Shown: positions 11,451-23,199, counted from the stretch's first letter. The stretch is 64,000 nucleotides of DNA from Blasia pusilla (GCA_050084515.1 CM114271.1:68324001-68388000), one strand, 5' to 3'. The notes: a model not told the origin generated them from the letters alone. Program-made: numbers and translations.

Positions 11451-11557
11451 ATGTGTTAGTAGGGAGTATGATGTTGTATCCCTTGGGATTCATCCTCAAT
11501 TTTAGAGAGTAGATAGTCGCCTATCAATGAGGATGGCAATGAGGTAATGGTCAGATG

Positions 11558-12050
11558 TGTCACATCTGAGTAGCCGTTAGGCCGAGATCTATCGTGGATA
11601 GGGCGTAGGAGCCAGCGGACTATCTTGAGTGTAACTTTGTCCCACGATGTCGGATGAGGTTGAGGATAGGTCCATTGTGTCAAGAACGTTGTTTCTGACA
11701 ACTTTCATGTTGAGGTCTTTCACAGCCGAGTGACTTGTTGACCAGGTCACTCGCCCCTGGTAACCTGTGCGCGCAGGTTACCAAGGGGAAGGCTATTTTT
11801 AGGGGAAGAGCCTTTTGGCTCTTCCCAACCCTATATAAGATAGGAAGATGGCCTTCCTAAGCCATCTTTCTCATCTTGGACCATTGGAGCACCTCCCTTG
11901 TATGTGTGTGAGATAGGACTAGGGTGCTAACGTCCGGATTCCTTGATAGCACAAGGTGGACGAGGCTTGATATGCCGATGTAGATTGAGGAGTGGAGTTT
12001 TAGGCCGGGTGTGGCATTTTTTACTACTCTTTATTTTTACATAAGAAAGA
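11558..12050 (+). mobile_element. Gypsy-type LTR copy, plus orientation
   Basis: Starts TGTCACATCTGAGTAGCCG and reads through a TATA-like CCCTATATAAG near 11828 to about TACTACTCTTTATTTTTACA. It is the reverse complement of 15495-15971 with modest divergence, including the inner motif GGTAACCTG..GCGCGCAGGTTACC (11760-11786), itself a palindrome. The length of about 490 bp, TGT start and promoter-like core are those of an LTR. It is not followed by gag in its own orientation, so it is a displaced or inverted copy. Confidence 0.7.
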
Positions 12051-12416
12051 TGTTAGGGGGCTGGTAGGAATTCGTTGTTTGCAGGTAGGCAAGCGAGTTG
12101 CCTTGGTCGGGAGCCCCTGGAGACGCGTGGGTTGCGGGTGTTTTGTCATTTTTCTGTTTGGAAGGCCGTGGGCGGAAGCGCTGTCCATTTTTCTCAGATT
12201 TTGCTGGTACGGATTAACGCGGGACAACAGCTGAGTGTAGTGTGCGGCGGAGCGTCGTGTGTACGTGAGTGAGGGTGTCGAGAGAGCAAGAAAAGACAAG
12301 AAGGTTTGGGTCTTGCAGCCGCCGGGGGGCTATTAAGTAGAGACGGCTAGCTAGGTCGCAGCCGGTCTAGGGTTAGGTCACGGGCGAGGGCGACAGGAGC
12401 TGACGGCAGAGGCGGA
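12051..12416 (+). repeat. Left arm of inner inverted repeat (mate at 13860-14265)
   Basis: Begins ATGTTAGGGGGCTGGTAGGA and matches the reverse complement of 13860-14265 over about 370-400 bp with scattered changes. The matching part includes GCAGCCGCCGGGGGGCTATT and GACGGCTAGCTAGGTCGC. The start TGT(C/T)AGGGGG suggests an LTR-like end. As the two arms are inverted relative to each other, they cannot be the two LTRs of one intact element. Confidence 0.7.
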
Positions 12417-12620
12417 CGCGCATAGGTGCGCGCGTCCTCTGGCTGCTCCATCTCCTCTGTCAAGTAGTGGTCCTCTACCACCATGTCTAGGAAGAACTCC
12501 CCGACCTCCTCCAGGACGACGGCCCCCAGGCCCTCGGCCTACCTCTGGACGTGCCCCTCGGGGAAGGTCAAAACATCTATCCCTAGTGTGACCATATCTA
12601 TGGCAATGGTCACACTGGTG

Positions 12621-13434
12621 CTATGGTGGGGCCATCCTCTGTGGCTCCTGAGCAATCGGAGGCGCTGGTGCTCCTCTCCCATGCTGTGGGGAGTCTCTCT
12701 GCCTATGGGCCCCTCCACACATCCAACAAGACCACATCGGTCCCTGCTGGGCAACATATGTAGGTACGGGTCGTTGCCTCATAGGCTCACGGTACCCGCC
12801 TTGCTCTCTGGGCACACTGGCCCGCTCCCGTGGTACTGGTGCTCGCTGTGGCACCTGTGGGATCACCGTCGCTCGTGGACCCGTCCACTCTCGAGAAAAT
12901 CTAGCGGTCACTACCTGCTCCTCACTCATGTTGAGCTCAATACGCTCAGACAACTCAAAGACCACCTTCAATGTGGGCTTCGCTGTGTGAATCAGCATCT
13001 CGGACTCTCCTCCGTAGTTCTCGGTCCAGAATCCCGTATCAATACTGGACTGACTGCACCTCAGTCACTCCAAATGTAGCAATGATCAGCCTTCTCATGG
13101 GTGTGAATGCCTATCTCAAACTCTCACCCGATCGTCGCTGAAAATCTCAGAGACTCTTGCTTGTCGGTGCGTGACGCATACGATAGCTCTTCCCCAACTG
13201 TCGAAAGAACTCCAATGTGGGGCTGATGCTGGGTGGCCCTCTACCACCAGAGGTCTCTGCCACATCGCCTGTCTCACTGCCCTCCTCTCCATCTAGTCTC
13301 CGGGCTGATGGTGTGGGTCTCTCTCCTCTCACAATCCCATCGGCGACCCCTACTCGGCAACCGCCGTATATCCACCAACATGCTACACATGAAAAGAATC
13401 TACACTCGTCACCATCACTGCACCCACCTAGCAC
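12621..13434 (-). pseudogene. Gypsy gag fragment with zinc knuckle
   Basis: On the minus strand, 13434 to 12621 gives a gag-like sequence: ISPTLEFFRQLGKSYRMRH, then KPTLKVVFELSERIELN, then a Pro/Arg-rich linker and CWMCGGAHRQRDS. The last is a C-x2-C-x4-H knuckle whose final Cys is replaced. Two frames are used, so it is broken. The segment sits between the inner inverted repeat arms. Long plus-strand open frames over the same stretch are GC-rich shadows. Confidence 0.55.
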
Positions 13435-13859
13435 CAGCTACTACCCAATACCCACCACTCTCAATCACACACAAAAAGTGCGGGAAAAGGGACTCGAATG
13501 GGTAACCTAATCACGCCCTCCAACCTGCTGCACCGTCAACATGCACTCCTCCATATGATATGACAATCTCCGCAACTCAACACTCTCCTCGACCAACACG
13601 TCGATCCTCCCGTCAACAGATGTGGACAACCCGTCGGCATCATGCACACTGCCCCTCCATCGTCAACTCTCGCAACGCCCTGTCGTGCCCCAAAACATCA
13701 TGTCACGCCCGCTGTCCAACTATGTCGGTCACTCACCACGTCGACATCCTCAACACGGCGCAACCGCATTTGCCGGACCGACCTCATCCGTCCTACCACG
13801 TTCGCCGCTACAACTGCACCACATCGACCGACTATGCTCCGTCCTACCACGTTGGAGCG

Positions 13860-14265
13860 GGGGCGCGCCGTTGCCGTTCGCCGTCAGCTCCTGTCGCCGC
13901 CCGTCCGCCGCCGTCTGTCCCGTCGCCCTCTCCCGTGACCTAACCCTAGACCGGCCGCGACCTAGCTAGCCGTCTTTACTTAACAGCCCCCCGGCGGCTG
14001 CAAGAACCAAACCTTCTTGTCTTTTCTTGCTGTCTCGACATCCTCACTCACGTACACCCGACGCTCCGCCACACACTACACTCGGCTGTTGTCCCACGTC
14101 AATCCGTACCAGCAAAATCTGAGAAAAACGGACAGCGCTTCCGCCCACGGCCTTCCAAACAAAAAAATGACGAAACACCCGCAACCCACGCGTCTCTAGG
14201 GGCTCCCGACCAAGGCAACTCACTTGCCTACCTGCAAACAACGAATTCCCACCAACCCCCTGACA
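13860..14265 (-). repeat. Right arm of inner inverted repeat (mate at 12051-12416)
   Basis: Reverse complement of the left arm. It starts on the minus strand with TGTCAGGGGGTTGGTGG at 14265. Its insertion point directly follows the retropepsin-like segment of the neighbouring gag-pro piece, so it marks a break in that element. Confidence 0.7.
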
Positions 14266-14274
14266 TCTTTCTCA

Positions 14275-15587
14275 TGTAAATCGAGGTCTGTATCTGGAAG
14301 GGACAAGGCTCAATGTCGGCCTTCCGTAACCCCAACGCTAAACACGCCGCCTTCCCTAACATCAAGGGTTGCGCTCTTGAATCAAGTAGGACGCGCTGTG
14401 GGTGGTATACTCTCCCCGTCGGACTAACCAAGCGAAATACTCCAGCTCGGTTATCCAGTAACACTACTCCATGTGTCACCACTGCTCGCTCTATGGCCGG
14501 TCGAGCTGGCATATCTACCAGCTTTGCCGCCGCCGCATGCCATGACTCTATGGGGAACGTCCCGAGCACTAGCTCTGAGGGAAATTCCACCACCTCCTCA
14601 ACTATCTCTGAACAAGGAGCAGTCATCTCTCCACGCTCACACAACGTGGCGGCCAACCGGAACACCTCAGCTGGTCCAACTCCCAACGTCGCCAACTCTA
14701 TGGCGGAAAATAATGGAGTCTGACTCACTTTGGTGGCCACTTCCAACACTATGGTCGACATTGACTCCACTCGAGCCGGCATAGGAGTTGTCACTCCAAC
14801 TCCTCATGACGTCGACGTAGGTGCCTGAACTGTAGGCACCGCTGGTCGTCGAGGCACCATCGATGGTGTGTGTAGTGCCTCCGACAATATGAATGACTGT
14901 GGAACCCTGGCCTGCCGCCCATTGGTCCCCTCTGATGGGTCAATCTCAACTCCACCTCTCGATGGCTCGGTGCCTCTCGCAGCACCCCGAGTCACCACTG
15001 CAACTGCCTCAACCTGGGCTGCACTACACATAAATCCCATACTGGCGAGATCCTCACCCGGGTCAGGGTAAGAGGTAGAAGATGGAGTCACACTAGCTGC
15101 TCGCAACTCCGTGGCTTCCCTAAGCCGCATCATCGTCATGGCATCAATCCTCTGCTCGAACGACATCCCAGGAAGTCCATGGGTGCCTATCTCTCCTCGT
15201 CTCGCCCCCAGCCAATGCCTGTACAGACCCTGTAGGCAATGGTCCAACTCGTGGACGTGACGGCATGGATGACACTCGCATCCGTCTCTGCTCAGCCATA
15301 CCTAGGCTGACTATCCATGTGAGACAGTTGAGGTCCATCGCCTGCCCCAACACCTATCTGCGGGATGCCTCAGTCATCCCTGGCACCGCCGTAGTACCGG
15401 TAGTGAACCCCATGGCGCGCTCGCGCTCATCTGCTGTAGGCTCTTCCAATGCTCCGGTCACCTCATCCCAAATCATGCCTGGCCCTCCCTGACGAGTAAA
15501 GAGTAGTAAAAAACGGCACACCTGGCCTAAAACTCCACTCCTCAATCTACATCGGCATATCGAGCCTCGTCCATCTTGTGCTATCAA
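14275..15587 (-). pseudogene. Gypsy gag-protease fragment
   Basis: Read 15587 to 14275 on the minus strand, directly inside the LTR at 15495-15971. Pieces are GGPGMIWDEVTGALEEP (15587 frame), DHCLQGLYRHWLGARRGE (15247 frame), then a 188-residue frame 14794-14228. Near its end are RVLLDSRAQPLMLGKAACLA and EPCPFQIQTS, which match the plant gypsy retropepsin (normally LDSGAQ). The active-site Gly is Arg here. There is no zinc knuckle between gag and protease, so an internal deletion is likely. The element is cut at 14275 where the inner inverted repeat begins. Confidence 0.6.
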
Positions 15588-15971
15588 GGAATTCGGACGT
15601 TAGCACCCTAGTCCTATCTCACACACATACAAGGGAGGTGCTCCAATGGCCCAACATGAGAAAGATGGCTTAGGAAAGCCATCTTCCTCTCTTATATAGA
15701 GTTGGGAAGAGCCAAAAGGCTCTTCCCCTAAAAATAGCCCTCCCCTTGGTAACCTGCGCGCACAGGTTACCAGGGGCGAGTGACCTGGTCAATAAGTCAC
15801 CGGATGTGAAAGACCTCAACATGAAAGTTGTCAGAAACAACGTTCCTAACATAATGGACCTATCCTCAACCTCATTCGACATTGTGGGACAAAGTTACAC
15901 TCAAGATAGTCCGCTGGCTCCTACGCCCTATCCACGATAGATCTCGGCCTAACGGCTACTTAGATGTGACA
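15495..15971 (-). mobile_element. Gypsy LTR, minus orientation
   Basis: The minus strand starts TGTCACATCTAAGTAGCCG at 15971 and ends near 15495. It is the inverted mate of 11558-12050. It lies at once 3' of the pol gene at 16187-19243 (as its 3' LTR) and 5' of the gag-protease piece at 14275-15587 (as its 5' LTR). This is the arrangement left by tandem elements sharing one LTR. Confidence 0.75.
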
Positions 15972-16186
15972 GTTGTCGTGTGCATACATATCGCTACACA
16001 ACATACATCGCTAGTCACATCTACACCACACAACACCGATCTTCCCCACACACGGGTTGATCCACACATGAACAAAAATCAACTCATACATATACATGGA
16101 GATCACACAACCGCCCCCCTAGCTGGCAGTTGGATCCCCCAACTCCAGATAGAAAATATCACATCTCTCTGACATGACCTACTACC

Positions 16187-16813
16187 CTATACACATCTCG
16201 GACACATCCATCGTCCCGTGGGAACCACATCAAGAGGGGGGGTCAGACATGACATATGCCACCCTCGAGAACAACCATCACATACCAATATGGTGGCTGC
16301 ACCCCTCGCAGATCCGCACAACATACACCTCAAGCCTGCAGGTACCACTGCCAAGCTCAGATCCATCGTCCCATCTACGTTCGGAAGATGACATGGCGCA
16401 CAATTGCGCACATGATCCTTCCAAACCATACCATCCCGTCCCTCCAACATGAGGACTCCGGTTAGTAATACCTCGCGCGCACGTAGGATCGTGCGCCCTG
16501 CAGTGACATCTAGCGTCGTGGGTGCCGCCTGCTCTAAATACACGTAATCTCCATGATGAAACCTCCTAATCCCTGGACGATAACCTCCTCCACGAATGGT
16601 TGCGTACCTCAATGTATCTCTATGCTGGGCAATAGCTAAGTTCTCAAAGGCCATAGGCATAACTCTACGAAAAACTTTTGCCCTCTGAGAACATGCTTGT
16701 ACCCACACATCTGGATCATCAAGATCTAACACCTCTGCCATGTCACGTCGAATCGCTGCAGGTAAATCTGGCTTTCTCCCAAAGAGCAAAAAGTACGGTG
16801 AAAATGACGCCAA
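16187..16813 (-). CDS. Ty3/gypsy integrase C-terminus with PHD zinc finger
   Basis: An intact 208-residue frame. Residues 1-60 (SPYFLLFGRKPDLPA) are the end of the integrase core. The middle (YRPGIRRFHHGDYVYLEQA, then VLLTGVLMLEGRDG and WKDHVRNCAPCHLP) is a GPY/F-like module. The last 50 residues form a C4HC3 PHD finger: CMLC, CDGC, WHMSC and CPRC, with the family's Trp before the last Cys pair. PHD fingers read histone H3 tails, so this domain could guide integration the way chromodomains do in chromoviruses (inference). It is the last coding part of pol, about 215 bp before the 3' LTR. It is probably read in continuity with 16827-17240 after a frameshift or stop. Confidence 0.8.
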   Translation of the reverse strand: MASFSPYFLLFGRKPDLPAAIRRDMAEVLDLDDPDVWVQACSQRAKVFRRVMPMAFENLAIAQHRDTLRYATIRGGGYRPGIRRFHHGDYVYLEQAAPTTLDVTAGRTILRAREVLLTGVLMLEGRDGMVWKDHVRNCAPCHLPNVDGTMDLSLAVVPAGLRCMLCGSARGAATILVCDGCSRGWHMSCLTPPLDVVPTGRWMCPRCV

Positions 16814-16826
16814 GGATGCCTGCTGA

Positions 16827-17936
16827 CTAAAGCGACAACTGTAGGTCCCACTCCCTCAACTGTCCCCGCTGCAAGCCATACTTGCGCAATCCTCTCTTCA
16901 CCGTCTGTACCACTCTCTCCGTCAACCCATCCACCTCAGGATGATCTGTAGACGTGGTGCGGTGATCTATCAGCGCCTGATCACACAAGGCCTGAAACTC
17001 TCCCCTAAACTCGGTACCCTGGTCAGTCAACACCTCCGCCGGTGCACCAAAGTGATTAAGCACACGATCTAGAAACGCATAAGCTGTTCCCTTGCTTGCC
17101 TTGTCTGGTAGTGCCACCAACTCTATCCACTTGGAGAAATGCTCCACCATGACCAACACGTACCTATGATGACGCCCTGTCAATGGCAAAGGTCCCGCAA
17201 AGTCTAAACTCCACCGATAACCTAAACCTATAATCGGCAAAGGATGTAACTACAGAGTGGGAGCATTGAAGGATGCTCGCACTCTGTCACATACCATACA
17301 TGTGGCCACAAACTGTTGTACCCCAGTATGCATGCCGCGCCACCAATACTGAACCTGGAGTAAGCTGTAAGTACGCTCTACTCCAAAATGTCCCAACTCC
17401 TCATCGGCATGTCGCACTACACGCACTCGCTGGGAAGGATGAGGTACCACTCGTATCCTACCATCTCCCCATACCCGCAAAATATGAGTCCCCTCCCACC
17501 TGAACCTCCTCGCTCTCTGTAGGATCCGATCCCGCTCCCTAGCACTCACCGTGCTCGCTATGATGCCAGTGCGCAAGAACTCCACAACCTTCACGTCGTC
17601 ATGGATATCATGACCACCTATCGCCTCCTCAGTGACCTCCGGATCCAAAGACTCATCATCCAACCCCACCACTAGAGTCATCACCTGTGGCTGACCTACC
17701 ATAGTCAACCAACAAAGATAGGCAGATGCATGCCAACCATGCACCATCTCCTCATCACTCTCTCCGTGCCATTGAGCTCCCGTGACATCTCTCTGACTCG
17801 GACATGGGTTACAACTCAACCCATCCGCATCCAGGTTCAGCCGACCTGGCCTATGAACCACCTCAAACTCAACTCCTGTAGTAATAGAGCCCACCTGGCA
17901 AGCTTTACCGTAAGCTTGTCGGACTCCATCAACCAC
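16827..17936 (-). pseudogene. Ty3/gypsy RNase H end and integrase
   Basis: From 17936 downward the minus strand reads FEVVHRPGRLNLDADGLSCN (end of RNase H/tether), a variable linker, then HADEELGHFGVERTYSLLQ with CMVC (HHCC zinc-binding domain). After a stop near 17250 come YRWSLDFAGPLPLTGRHHRY (first catalytic Asp), VLTDQGTEFRGEF (second Asp) and VDGLTERVVQTVKRGLRKYG (Glu). The DDE triad therefore looks present. One stop and a frame change separate this from neighbouring segments. Confidence 0.8.
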
Positions 17937-19243
17937 CTCAACGGCTGATGATCAGTGATAAGTGTGAAAGGATTGCCGAACAAATAGAACCTGAAATGTG
18001 CCACGGCCCACACTGCAGCCAAGCACTCTCCCTCATAGGAGCTGTACTTCGCCTCTGCAATGTTGCTCGATCGGCTCGCGTAAGCCACAACGAACTCCCT
18101 CTCCTCGTCATCCCTCTGAGTAAGCACTGCTCCTAGACCCAACATGCTCCAATCCGTATGTAACTGGAATGGGCGACCCCTAACCGGTCTCTGTAAAATG
18201 GGTGAGGACGTCAATCTGTCCTTGAGCTCTTGAAATGCTCGCTCTTGATCATCTCCCCACAACCAAACCTGATCAAGTTTCGTCAACAAGGTCAAAGACT
18301 TTGCGATCGCACTAAAACCCTTGACATACCGTCGGTAGAAGTTTGCCAGTCCAAGAAATGCTCGGACTCGACTCACATCTGTAGGGCGTGGAATCTGTGC
18401 AATAGCCTCTACCTTCGTCTGCTGAACGCCTAACCCACTCGGGTATATGGTGTGTCCCAAGTACTCAATCTGCTCCTGAAAGAATCTGCACTTGCTTGAA
18501 TGTAACTTCAGTCCATGTAACTGCAATCGACGAAACACCTCCTCCAGGTGTCGCTCATGCTCCTCAACCGTGGAACTGAAGATAAGAATATCATCTATGT
18601 AACATCGTACAAACTCCAAGCCAGCGAGAATCCTATCCATCACTCTCTGAAACTCTGCAGGCGCGTTCTTCAACCCAAATGGTAAGAACCGCCACTGATA
18701 CAAGCAATCTCTCCCAAACCGATCTATCCCCTAGAATGTTGTCTTCTCCTTGTCCTCCAACCTGATAGGAAGCTGATGATAGCCAACACGGAGATCTAAA
18801 GTACTGAAGATCTTTGCATGCCCTACCGCATCAAAGATCTCCTCAAGAGTAGGCATGGCGTACCGATCGACCTAAATGCATCGGTTGATAGGACGGTAAT
18901 CTCCACACATCCGCCTATCCGTCCAATTGCCATACATATCCTTCTTCGCTCGTATGACTGTGGCAGATGCATACTCCCCATGTGATAACTTCACAAGTCC
19001 TGCCTCCAACAAGTCCTGACTCTTGCTCTGAATCAAGGCTCGCTCCATATCAGAATGCCTGTAGGGTCGACAAAAGATCGGCGTATCACTAGCAAACTCA
19101 ATCCGTATCCCGGGACCCTTCAGCGTACCCAATTCTCTCATACTGAAGGCAAAACAACTCACATGCCCTCTCAGAAACCTATGAACTCGCCGTCGCTCTC
19201 CTCCTACCAACTTGAGACCTATCACAGGCTCCCAAGTCTCCAT
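17837..19243 (-). pseudogene. Ty3/gypsy reverse transcriptase and RNase H
   Basis: From 19243: FSMRELGTLKGPGIRIEF, MCGDYRPINR, a stop, then LDLRVGYHQLPIRLEDKEKT, WRFLPFGLKNAPAEFQRVM and CYIDDILIFSS, the Y-x-D-D catalytic box near 18590. RNase H follows (FQLHTDWSMLGLGAVLTQRD, YSSYEGECLAAVWAVAHFRF, LITDHQPLRWLM). The RT-RNase H frame 18703-17837 is open for 288 codons. Stops near 18732 and 18872 and a shift near 17900 break the polyprotein. A protease does not precede it. Confidence 0.85.
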
Positions 19244-19371
19244 CGTGACCTCACTCGGAGAGGACGCAACCTCCGACTTTGGTTGCTATGTAGCAACCCT
19301 AGCCACCTCCACAACAGCCACTCCACTCTGACCTCCTACACCATGCTCCACATCCGAAAAATGAACATGTG

Positions 19372-19743
19372 CTATTCTAGCCGCCTTCGCACTCTCTGCT
19401 CGAACGACGTCCCAGGAAGTCCATGGGTGCCTATCTCTCCTCGTCTCGCCCCCAGCCAATGCCTATACAGACCCTGTAGGCAATGGTCCCACTCGTGTAT
19501 TTTTACATATCTCATGTAAAAATAAAAAGAGTAATAACGGCTACTCAGATGTGACAGCGTTGTGTGATCTCCATGTATATGTATGAGTTGATTTTTTTTC
19601 ATGTGTGGATCGACCCGTGTGTGGGGAAGATCGGTGTTGTGTGGTGTAGATGTGACCAGCGATGTATGTTGTGTAGCGATATGTACGCGCACGACAGATG
19701 GGCCAACTACTTGTTTAATGTGTTGGATGTAATGATAATCCAC
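19372..19743 (-). mobile_element. Rearranged gypsy end: gag scrap, deleted LTR and inverted 3' UTR
   Basis: 19390-19500 on the minus strand repeats the gag piece at 15170-15250 (DHCLQGLYRHWLGARRGE) and then runs into the pol upstream region, so most of gag-protease is deleted. 19500-19557 holds only the two ends of the LTR (TGTCACATCTGAGTAGCCG joined to the TACTCTTTTTATTTTTACAT end). 19558-19712 is the element's 3' UTR in plus orientation, matching the reverse complement of 15972-16110. The join of oppositely oriented pieces shows inversion or recombination between elements. Confidence 0.6.
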
Positions 19744-20527
19744 GAGAAGACTACATAATCATATTGATATTAATAGTGTTTACTTTTGGGAGAGTTGTTG
19801 GATAGGAGCATCCACGGAGAGGAGTTCCCAATAGAATATATTCCCATGGAGAGATATGTCATGGTGGATGTCGATAACTCTTCATCATTATCAAGTACAA
19901 GCATTGAATTGCAAGTGAGCAATTACAAAGTTGCATATGGACAAAGTATGTGTTGATGGACTTATGTTCGTCCCTAGGACATGCAAACATGTCCATGCGG
20001 GCGCGGCTACCCGCGGCTTGCACTTGAGCCCCCACTTGTTCGTCCCTAGCTTGGCCAGCCCGCACCCAATCTAGGAACCCGTCGCCTGTTCTATAGCCCC
20101 CACAGACCTCCCTAAGCCTTCATTGGCCCGCAATAGACCCGTGACTAAGTCCGTAGGGTGCGTTGTAGAAGGCCTGCGGGCTTGGTCATGGATCCTGTGT
20201 GGGCCTTGAGCCCACCCCATGCAAACCAATGCGGGCTTAGAGCGGGCCATTTCGGGCTACGTGTAGGTTAATTATTGATTTCCTCCCTTAATCCGAGCCC
20301 GCATCCATTCCCACGTCCCAAGCTCAGGCGGGCCACTAGAATACCGAAAAAACCCAAGCAGGAAACTAGTTGGGCATGTTCGCTTCCATGCAACCATGAA
20401 TGCTAACGAGCTTGTGAGGCACAGATGAAGCCATGCCTTTGTTTCAAAGCAAGTTGAGTCAAGTAAAAACCAGTAGAGGCACTAAGACATGATTATAATA
20501 TAGTTCAAAGAACAACGCACTTGACAA
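19744..20527. other. Intergenic stretch between two gypsy elements
   Basis: No gene seen. It contains a GC-rich part (19990-20350) with repeated GCGGGC, CCCGCA and GGGCT words on both strands, which looks like decayed repeat DNA. Confidence 0.4.
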
Positions 20528-21060
20528 CTGTCACATCTGTTCAGGATAGATCGGCCAGATCTAGTAGCGCGCCTTTGGAGATATTGGAAGATAGCCTCAA
20601 GAGGTCAAGGATGACCTGGTAAGGCCATGGGTAACATAAGGGAGCAGGTTTCCCCTTCGTTTCGGCTCATTTGGAGCCATTTTGAGGAACTTGCTATTTT
20701 GGTTAAGTTACTATTTTGGTATAATTGACTTTCCACTTTGGGAAGTGGCCCTTGACCCGCTATAGCAGGTTAAGAGTCAAAGATATGACCTGCAAGCATA
20801 GGTTACCGTGGAGAGGGCTTGGGAGAGGGAAGGGGATATACCTCCAAGAGAGAGAACTTGAGAGCTCATTCTCTCTTTGTTCAACCTCTTCGCATGAGGC
20901 GGCGGAGCTATGGGGGTGTAACCCAAGCCTCTTATTAGGAGAATGGGTTTGGTTTGACATGAGAGAGTGCATACCATGGAGAGCTTGGTGTGAGATGTGA
21001 TGTGAGTTTGGATCGATTTATTAGAGATATTTTGGTACTTCTCCTCTCATTGTTTGGATG
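20528..21060 (+). mobile_element. LTR of a second, older gypsy element (plus orientation)
   Basis: Starts TGTCACATCTGTTCAGGATA, sharing the first ten bases with the 11558 and 15971 LTRs, and runs through a GAGCATTC-type promoter region to about 21060. Downstream comes a 3'-UTR-like phrase (GCAATGTATGTTGTGTAGCG at 21108) and then gag. The end is uncertain. It is assigned as the 5' LTR of the plus-strand relative whose gag and pol occupy 21150-24000. Confidence 0.5.
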
Positions 21061-21149
21061 CCATGAGTAAGCATGGGATCCTGTATGGTTGTGTGTATGT
21101 TCGGTGACAGCAATGTATGTTGTGTAGCGATGTGTATGCGCACGACAGA

Positions 21150-23156
21150 ATGGATAATACCTTGGATCCATGGCGAAAATCTCTTGTGGTGACTCATGAT
21201 GATAGACCACCATTGGCTAAAGCCAATAGGATGGGGGAGTTAAGGACAATATTATCTAAATTGGTGCACTTTCCAACGTCCCAAACCTTTTGTCAGGAAG
21301 GACCATACATGATATGGGATGACCAAACCCAAGGATTGGAGGAGCTTATTTTCAATAAGCAAAAGCAAGTGATAGGAGTTTGTATATTTACTACAACATG
21401 GCGAGAGGTGTTAGAGGCATCACAGAGCTCTCAATAGAGCTAGAGATGTGTTGGGTCGAGTGGTGGACTAGCTTGAATTATCTCATATGGATCGAGATAG
21501 GGATAGTCACCCTAGGTTTAGTTTAACATCGACAAAGGCATGTATAAGCCATGCCATTATGTCCACGGGTTAAAGCATTGTCTATAGAGTATGTTGAGGC
21601 ATTGATTGGGGTGAGATGAGTGATAGGAACCCATGGAGCTTTTGGGATTTTGTTTAAGCAGAGAGTACGGAGATGGCCAAAGTAGAACATGTTCTTTTTT
21701 TCAAACATATAGCATAATGCATATGTTGGGGATCATGATGGGGTGTCTATAGCTGAGGTGGCTAGTATGAGCGATATTACATAGATGAAATTATCATCTT
21801 GCAATTATATGGATTGAAGCTATATGCATGCAAGTATGAATTCTTCCAAAATGCCATCAAGTACTAAGAGCACATGCACCATATACCTAGGTGGGTTTGG
21901 TATGCGGCGGATGAAGGTAGAGGTTATTGTACGTATCCTACGCCCTTTATTTGTGAGTCGAGTTTGAGCATTTCTACACATAGATAACTTCTATCGACAA
22001 TATGCTAAGGTTTTCATTTGATCGCAAAATCTTTGACCTTGCTGACTAGACTTGATCAAGTGGATGTGGCATTAAGGAGGTGATCAACAAAGAGCATTTG
22101 AGGAGCTTATGGATAGGTTCACTTCTTAACCCAGTTTTCTAAGAACTTTTAGGGGTCGTCCATTCCAATGGCATATATATTGGAGCATGATGAGCCTAGG
22201 AGTGATGCTACTCAAAGAGATGACGAGTATAAGGAGTTTATTTTGGCTTATGCGAGTCGATAAACCATCATTGCAACGGAAAAATAAAACTTCTATGATG
22301 GAGAGTGCTTAGTTGTAGTGTGGGTTGTGGCATATTTTAGGTGCTATTTATTTAACAACCCTTTCACACTCATCACTAATCATGAATTATTAAGGTGGTT
22401 GTTGAAGTCAACAAGCTTTACAAGGAAGGTTGTGAAGTGAGCTCTATTACTACAAGAGTACAATTTTTAGATGATTTATTAGCAAGGTTGGATGAATTAG
22501 GATGAAGATGGATTGCGTTATATTAATCCATATCCAAGTTTAAGAGGCAAGATAAGAGCTCGATGTCATGTAGAGAGTGATTAGGAGATGGTGCCATGTT
22601 ATCGTATATTAGTCTTCTTATACTTGTTGACTATTTCAAGTCAACAACATGTAGTGACCCGAGTAGAGGGGTCTAATTGTAAGTCTTCAGATCTAGAGGT
22701 CAAAGAGGAGGCAATGGGTAGTTGTGATAGTCTTGAGAATGAGAAGATTAATATTATGGAGTACTTACGTACAGGCGTCTTATCAAGCATAGTTAGTGCT
22801 ATATATGAAGCAAGATCCTACAAAAAGCCAAGAAGTTTGGGTGGGAAGGACACACATTTTATTGGTGTAGAAGGATGGTAGAGTGTGGGTGGTGCCTTAT
22901 CCTTCCTAGCAGTTACGTATTGTGTAATATTTCCTTGAGGAATTTGGGCATGTTTTAGTAAAGCATACTTATAACTTCCTTCATGTCCAATAGTGGTGGC
23001 GTGACATGCAGACAGATGTTCAATGATTTGTAACTAGATGCATCATGTATGATCGCGTGCAAGCGTCCCTTCAATGCTTCCATTGCATAGTTGCATCCTT
23101 TGCCAACCATAAGATTAGGTTATAATTTAAGTCTAGACTTTGCCTTTGATATTGAC

Positions 23157-23199
<43 letters not shown>

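Noticed and set aside
12483-13969. Several long plus-strand open frames (up to 198 codons)
   Set aside because: They overlap in three frames in GC-rich DNA, are Ser/Pro/Arg-rich, and lie antisense to a gag fragment with a zinc knuckle.
20760-21000. 91-codon frame at the gypsy LTR
   Set aside because: It lies inside the LTR-like segment and has no conserved counterpart in the other LTR copies.
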